Source of the DNA: Sandaracinaceae bacterium
GTDB taxonomy: Bacteria > Myxococcota_A > Polyangia > Polyangiales > Sandaracinaceae
Direction of reading: 5' to 3'
DNA length: 16,731 nucleotides
Assembly (NCBI GenBank): GCA_025056955.1
Contig: JANWYL010000036.1
Coordinates: 1-16,731, forward strand
Shown piece after piece: positions 14,027 to 16,731 of this stretch. The notes below the pieces were generated by a model. It searched no databases and was not told the origin of the DNA. It saw nothing but the letters and a program-made list of their open reading frames with translations. Position 1 is the stretch's first letter, and each line of letters opens with the position of its first letter. The translations under genes were made by a program, and so were the position numbers.

Positions 14027-14989
14027 TTAGGCGGTGTCGTCGATTTGTGGATTTGGATCTCCAGCTGCGTCCTTTTGAAGAAGTTCAAGCCTTTCTCCTT
14101 TGAGGCAAGCGCTCCGATTTCCAGGAAGCCACACAACACCCCGCTTGCTTCGAAGAAGGTGATTGAGCGCATCGAGGTGGGCCCTTCCAAGGTGTGGAAT
14201 GCCGTGATGGGTGGCCCATCTTCTCAGCCAAGCCACCCGCAGAGGATTTGGAAGCTCGACGAGGGCGCTTTGCTCCATGTCCAAAGGGAGGGACGAGGCT
14301 TGTTGCTCAATCCAAAGGTTGAGCTCCCTTGCTTCTTCGGCCAAGCGCGCAAGATGTACGTTGATCCGAGGCTCTTCTTTGGCGAAAGCTGGCAAGAGCT
14401 CCTTTCGAATGCGCGCCCTCTGAAAACGTTCGAAGGAATTGCTCGGGTCAAAAACCAAAGCCTTGATGCCTTCTCCTTCTAAGAACTCCAAAATTTCTGC
14501 CCGAGTGCAGCCAAGAAGTGGACGAATGAGCCCGTCTTCTCTGTGTTCGAGGATGGCAGCCAAGCCCCGAATCCCTGAGCCGCGCAAAAGGCGGGCAAGC
14601 ACTGTCTCTGCCTGGTCATCAAGGGTGTGACCGACCGCCACATGCGAAGCCTTTACGCGTTGCGCCTCCTCGAAGAGCGCTTGATAGCGCGCCTTGCGGG
14701 CCCGCTCTTGGAGTGCAGGCCCATCTTTGAGTCCAAGCGAAAGCACAGCACACCTTATCCCGTGGCTTCTTATGTGCTCAGCGACCGCTTCGTGCTCTTT
14801 GGCCGAAGTTGGGCGCAAGCCGTGGTCGACTGTGGCCGCCTCAATTTCAAAGCCAAGCGTGTGACGCAAGCGAAAAAGCGCGTGAAAAAGGGCCATTGAA
14901 TCAGGACCACCTGAGACCGCAACCAAAATGCGATCCCCTGGGCAAACCCCGCAGCGTTCCCTCAAGGCATGCCGCACTCGGTTGAGCAT
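14027..14989 (-). CDS. tilS: tRNA(Ile)-lysidine synthetase TilS
   Basis: Turns the wobble cytidine of one tRNA(Ile) into lysidine so that it reads AUA and is charged with isoleucine; essential in most bacteria. The 320-residue protein has the PP-loop SGGPDS (26-31), then VDHGLRPTSAKEHE, GHTLDDQAETVLARLLRGSG, IRPLL, and DPSN followed by RARIRKELLPAF. The usual GHHxDDQAET is GHTLDDQAET, and the usual acidic/Asp before DPSN is Phe, both tolerable changes. It is shorter than E. coli TilS and lacks the far C-terminal domain, like the compact TilS forms known elsewhere. The ATG at 14989 has only a weak ribosome site (TAAGAA). It leads the minus-strand cluster with ftsH and diverges from the membrane-protein gene at 15067. 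Confidence 0.95.
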   Translation of the reverse strand: MLNRVRHALRERCGVCPGDRILVAVSGGPDSMALFHALFRLRHTLGFEIEAATVDHGLRPTSAKEHEAVAEHIRSHGIRCAVLSLGLKDGPALQERARKARYQALFEEAQRVKASHVAVGHTLDDQAETVLARLLRGSGIRGLAAILEHREDGLIRPLLGCTRAEILEFLEGEGIKALVFDPSNSFERFQRARIRKELLPAFAKEEPRINVHLARLAEEARELNLWIEQQASSLPLDMEQSALVELPNPLRVAWLRRWATHHGIPHLGRAHLDALNHLLRSKRGVVWLPGNRSACLKGERLELLQKDAAGDPNPQIDDTA

Positions 14990-15008
14990 TTCTTAGACAT
15001 CAAAAAGC

Positions 15009-15020
15009 TGAGTTCACTCA
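15009..15020. repeat. Short dyad in the tilS / membrane-protein intergenic region
   Basis: TGAGT (15009-15013), TC, ACTCA (15016-15020), an inverted repeat that can be lengthened to GC on both sides with one bulged A. It lies in the 77-base divergent gap, so it could be an operator. No clear -35/-10 pair was found around it. Chance is possible. Confidence 0.25.
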
Positions 15021-15066
15021 AGCAGTTTTATGGTATAGCCCAAGGGTGCGCTACCAGGGGATACCC

Positions 15067-16731
15067 ATGAGAGGGTGGCTTGGGCTTGGAGTGGGCCTTT
15101 TCGCCTACTTCGGAGTGATTGCTGTTGACCCCCAGCGAAGCGCAATTCATGGCGATGGCTACTACACCTACCTTTGGGCCCGTTCGATTGTTTTCGATCG
15201 TGACCTCGATTTTGCAAACGACTATGCCGTCTGCCCTGACCCATGGGGCATGGCCGATATGCCTCATGGACGGGCGATGAACCAATGGAATCCGGGAGCT
15301 GCGCTCTTTTTCATTCCGGTTCTTCTTTTCGATATTTTGACCCATCACCCTGCGTTTGATAGCGAAGATCCGAAAATCGCACATGCATGCGTGGGTCCAC
15401 TCGCCGAGCGAGCCGTCCGCGGAACAATTGGAGCCGCACTTTTGGTGCTGCTTTTTGGCTTCTTTGTGGCCCAGCGTGTGGCTTCTCCAGGGTTGGCTGC
15501 AATCGCCTCTGGAAGTGTGCTCCTTGGCACTCCCATCGTGCACTACGTCACGGCAATGCCCTCTTACAGTCATGGGGCTTCGGCTGCTTTTTCTGGGCTC
15601 TTCGTTTGGCTGTGGATCCGTGGGCGCACCTGCCCATGGCGTGCCCAAAGCTTTGGCTTTTGGCTTGGCTTGGGGGGGGCCTTGGGCCTTGCCATGCTCG
15701 CCCGTCCCCAAAACCTCGTCATCGGCGTGCTTGCGCTTTGGGAATGGGTCGAGCGGGCCCCGTGGTCTCGTTCGTTCGAAAACTGGGTTCGCCACTTTGG
15801 ACGTGCTGCCCTCTTTGTGGTTGGTGTTTTGCTTGGCTTTGGGCTGCAGATTTATCAGTGGTGGTCCTCTTATGGAGAACCCCTGATGGTTCCGCAAGGG
15901 GATTACTACCTGCGTTTAGACCAGCCAAGGATCGCCCATCTTTTATTTTCCACGGCCAATGGCCTTTTTGTTTGGTGTCCTCTCACTTATCTGGCTCTTG
16001 GCGGTCTTCTGATCCGGGTCTGGCGCAAAGAAGAGCCCCAAATTGCCCTTCCATTGCTTTTGGCCTTTGCTCTTGTCACTTATATGAACGCATGCGTTGC
16101 TGACTGGTGGGGAGGTGTAAGCTTTTCAACGCGGCGCTTTGACACCCTTGCCGTTCCATTTGCGTATGGAGTTGCCGCTTCGTTGTCTGAAATTCGCGCT
16201 CTTTTAATGCGGCGCATCACCCAGGCAGCTGGGGCGGCTGGCGCATTGGTCGCCACTCTGCTCTCGGGCTGGGGGGCGCTTGGAAGCGTTGCCGTACAAT
16301 TTGGCTTTCCAAGCCACGTGGCCTTGCCATCCGAGCGCATTTGGTCTGATCTCTCTGGGCGCTTTCAGCGGAGCCTGCTTGAGGCAGTGGGCAACCCCCT
16401 GGCTTGGCCTGCTTCCATCCCCTTCGCGCTCTTTTATGGCGTTCATCCACGCCTTTGGGATCACGTCTCAATGCCCGAATTTTTCTTTCACCGCTGGCTG
16501 ACCCTCGAGGCCCAACCCGATTTGATCGAGGCTGATTTTATCGGTGCGCATGCGCCCCTGGCTGTCGATTTTGCTCAACCAGTCGATGGTTGGCGCGCTC
16601 CCCTTCAAAATCCAGGGCGCATTTTTCTCCCAGTGAGCTATCCTTTCATCGGAGCCATCAAGCTTCGCCTGAGAAGCCGCCCTGCTTTAGGTCAAAAAGA
16701 TGCGCTCCTAAAAGCTTACCTCGATGACGAA
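15067..16731 (+). CDS. Multi-spanning membrane protein, probable GT-C glycosyltransferase (3' end outside window)
   Basis: An open frame of 555 codons without a stop, running off the right edge. ATG at 15067 has AGGGG upstream; a GTG at 15046 in frame is a weaker option. The protein has many hydrophobic segments (among them about 5-20, 77-92, 121-135, 142-158, 171-185, 196-212, 246-262, 295-315 and 326-342). Right after the first segment is a charged extracytoplasmic loop, AIHGDGYYTYLWARSIVFDR with DLDF following, the acidic loop placement typical of GT-C enzymes that use lipid-linked sugars (ArnT, PMT and O-mannosyl types). Conserved-looking stretches further on are GLAMLARPQN, TANGLFVWCPL and VADWWGGVSFSTRRFD. 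A largely polar tail (about 480-555) follows the last helices. I recognise the general plan, not a named family. Its role is probably envelope or protein glycosylation; this is inference. It diverges from tilS. Confidence 0.65.
   Translation, partial: MRGWLGLGVGLFAYFGVIAVDPQRSAIHGDGYYTYLWARSIVFDRDLDFANDYAVCPDPWGMADMPHGRAMNQWNPGAALFFIPVLLFDILTHHPAFDSEDPKIAHACVGPLAERAVRGTIGAALLVLLFGFFVAQRVASPGLAAIASGSVLLGTPIVHYVTAMPSYSHGASAAFSGLFVWLWIRGRTCPWRAQSFGFWLGLGGALGLAMLARPQNLVIGVLALWEWVERAPWSRSFENWVRHFGRAALFVVGVLLGFGLQIYQWWSSYGEPLMVPQGDYYLRLDQPRIAHLLFSTANGLFVWCPLTYLALGGLLIRVWRKEEPQIALPLLLAFALVTYMNACVADWWGGVSFSTRRFDTLAVPFAYGVAASLSEIRALLMRRITQAAGAAGALVATLLSGWGALGSVAVQFGFPSHVALPSERIWSDLSGRFQRSLLEAVGNPLAWPASIPFALFYGVHPRLWDHVSMPEFFFHRWLTLEAQPDLIEADFIGAHAPLAVDFAQPVDGWRAPLQNPGRIFLPVSYPFIGAIKLRLRSRPALGQKDALLKAYLDDE

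Noticed and set aside
15028..15897. 289-codon open frame antisense to the GT-C-like gene
   Set aside because: Rich in Lys, Pro, His and Ser, with no family resemblance, and fully opposite a clear membrane protein. Long antisense frames are expected opposite such hydrophobic coding sequence.
15387..16103. 238-codon frame on the plus strand inside the GT-C-like gene
   Set aside because: Shifted frame of the real gene, rich in Trp, Cys and Arg, with no ribosome site and no domain.
1..16731. Mobile elements, CRISPR, toxin-antitoxin or defence genes
   Set aside because: No transposase, integrase, repeat-spacer pattern, or defence-type domain was seen in any frame.

Overview
The window looks like a chromosomal segment of a Gram-negative, deltaproteobacteria-like organism, most probably Myxococcota. 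This is inferred from gene content and no search was run. The signs are a Tgl/PilF-like TPR lipoprotein, a secreted protein with a MopE-type metal-binding motif, an Asp/Ala/Gly-rich lipoprotein, a proteobacterial oligoribonuclease, and the order tilS-ftsH-folP-cdaA-ybbR. By eye the GC content is in the mid-50s percent, rather low for free-living myxobacteria. Spacing is tight, with start/stop overlaps, and no stretch over 300 bases lacks a gene. There are no tRNA or rRNA genes, insertion sequences, prophage genes or CRISPR arrays.

Layout. Bases 1-228 are non-coding and hold a probable terminator for the first gene. A Crp/Fnr-family regulator (897-229, minus) diverges from a plus-strand cluster: a Tgl/PilF-like lipoprotein, a short RodZ-like HTH/membrane protein, and recO (1052-3064). 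Converging on recO is a minus-strand cluster (6032-3076): a lipoprotein, a MopE-motif secreted protein, and orn. Diverging from that is rpsO-pnp-dut (6173-9184, plus). dut runs tail to tail into a minus-strand cluster whose transcription order is tilS, ftsH, folP, cdaA, ybbR (14989-9181). Finally a large membrane protein, probably a GT-C type glycosyltransferase, starts at 15067 and runs off the right edge.

How the genes fit together. Much of the window is information-processing and envelope housekeeping: RNA turnover (PNPase, oligoribonuclease), translation (S15, TilS), nucleotide hygiene (dUTPase), repair (RecO), membrane proteolysis (FtsH), folate synthesis (FolP) and c-di-AMP signalling (CdaA with its YbbR partner). 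folP, cdaA and ybbR have coupled start and stop signals, so c-di-AMP synthesis is probably expressed together with folate synthesis and perhaps FtsH. The two secreted proteins before orn and the terminal membrane protein are the least explained parts.

No clearly new multi-gene system is visible. The best leads are an altered RHR motif in CdaA (RHQ), the lipoprotein/MopE pair co-directional with orn, a RodZ-like protein without its periplasmic domain, and several short RNA or operator-like elements.
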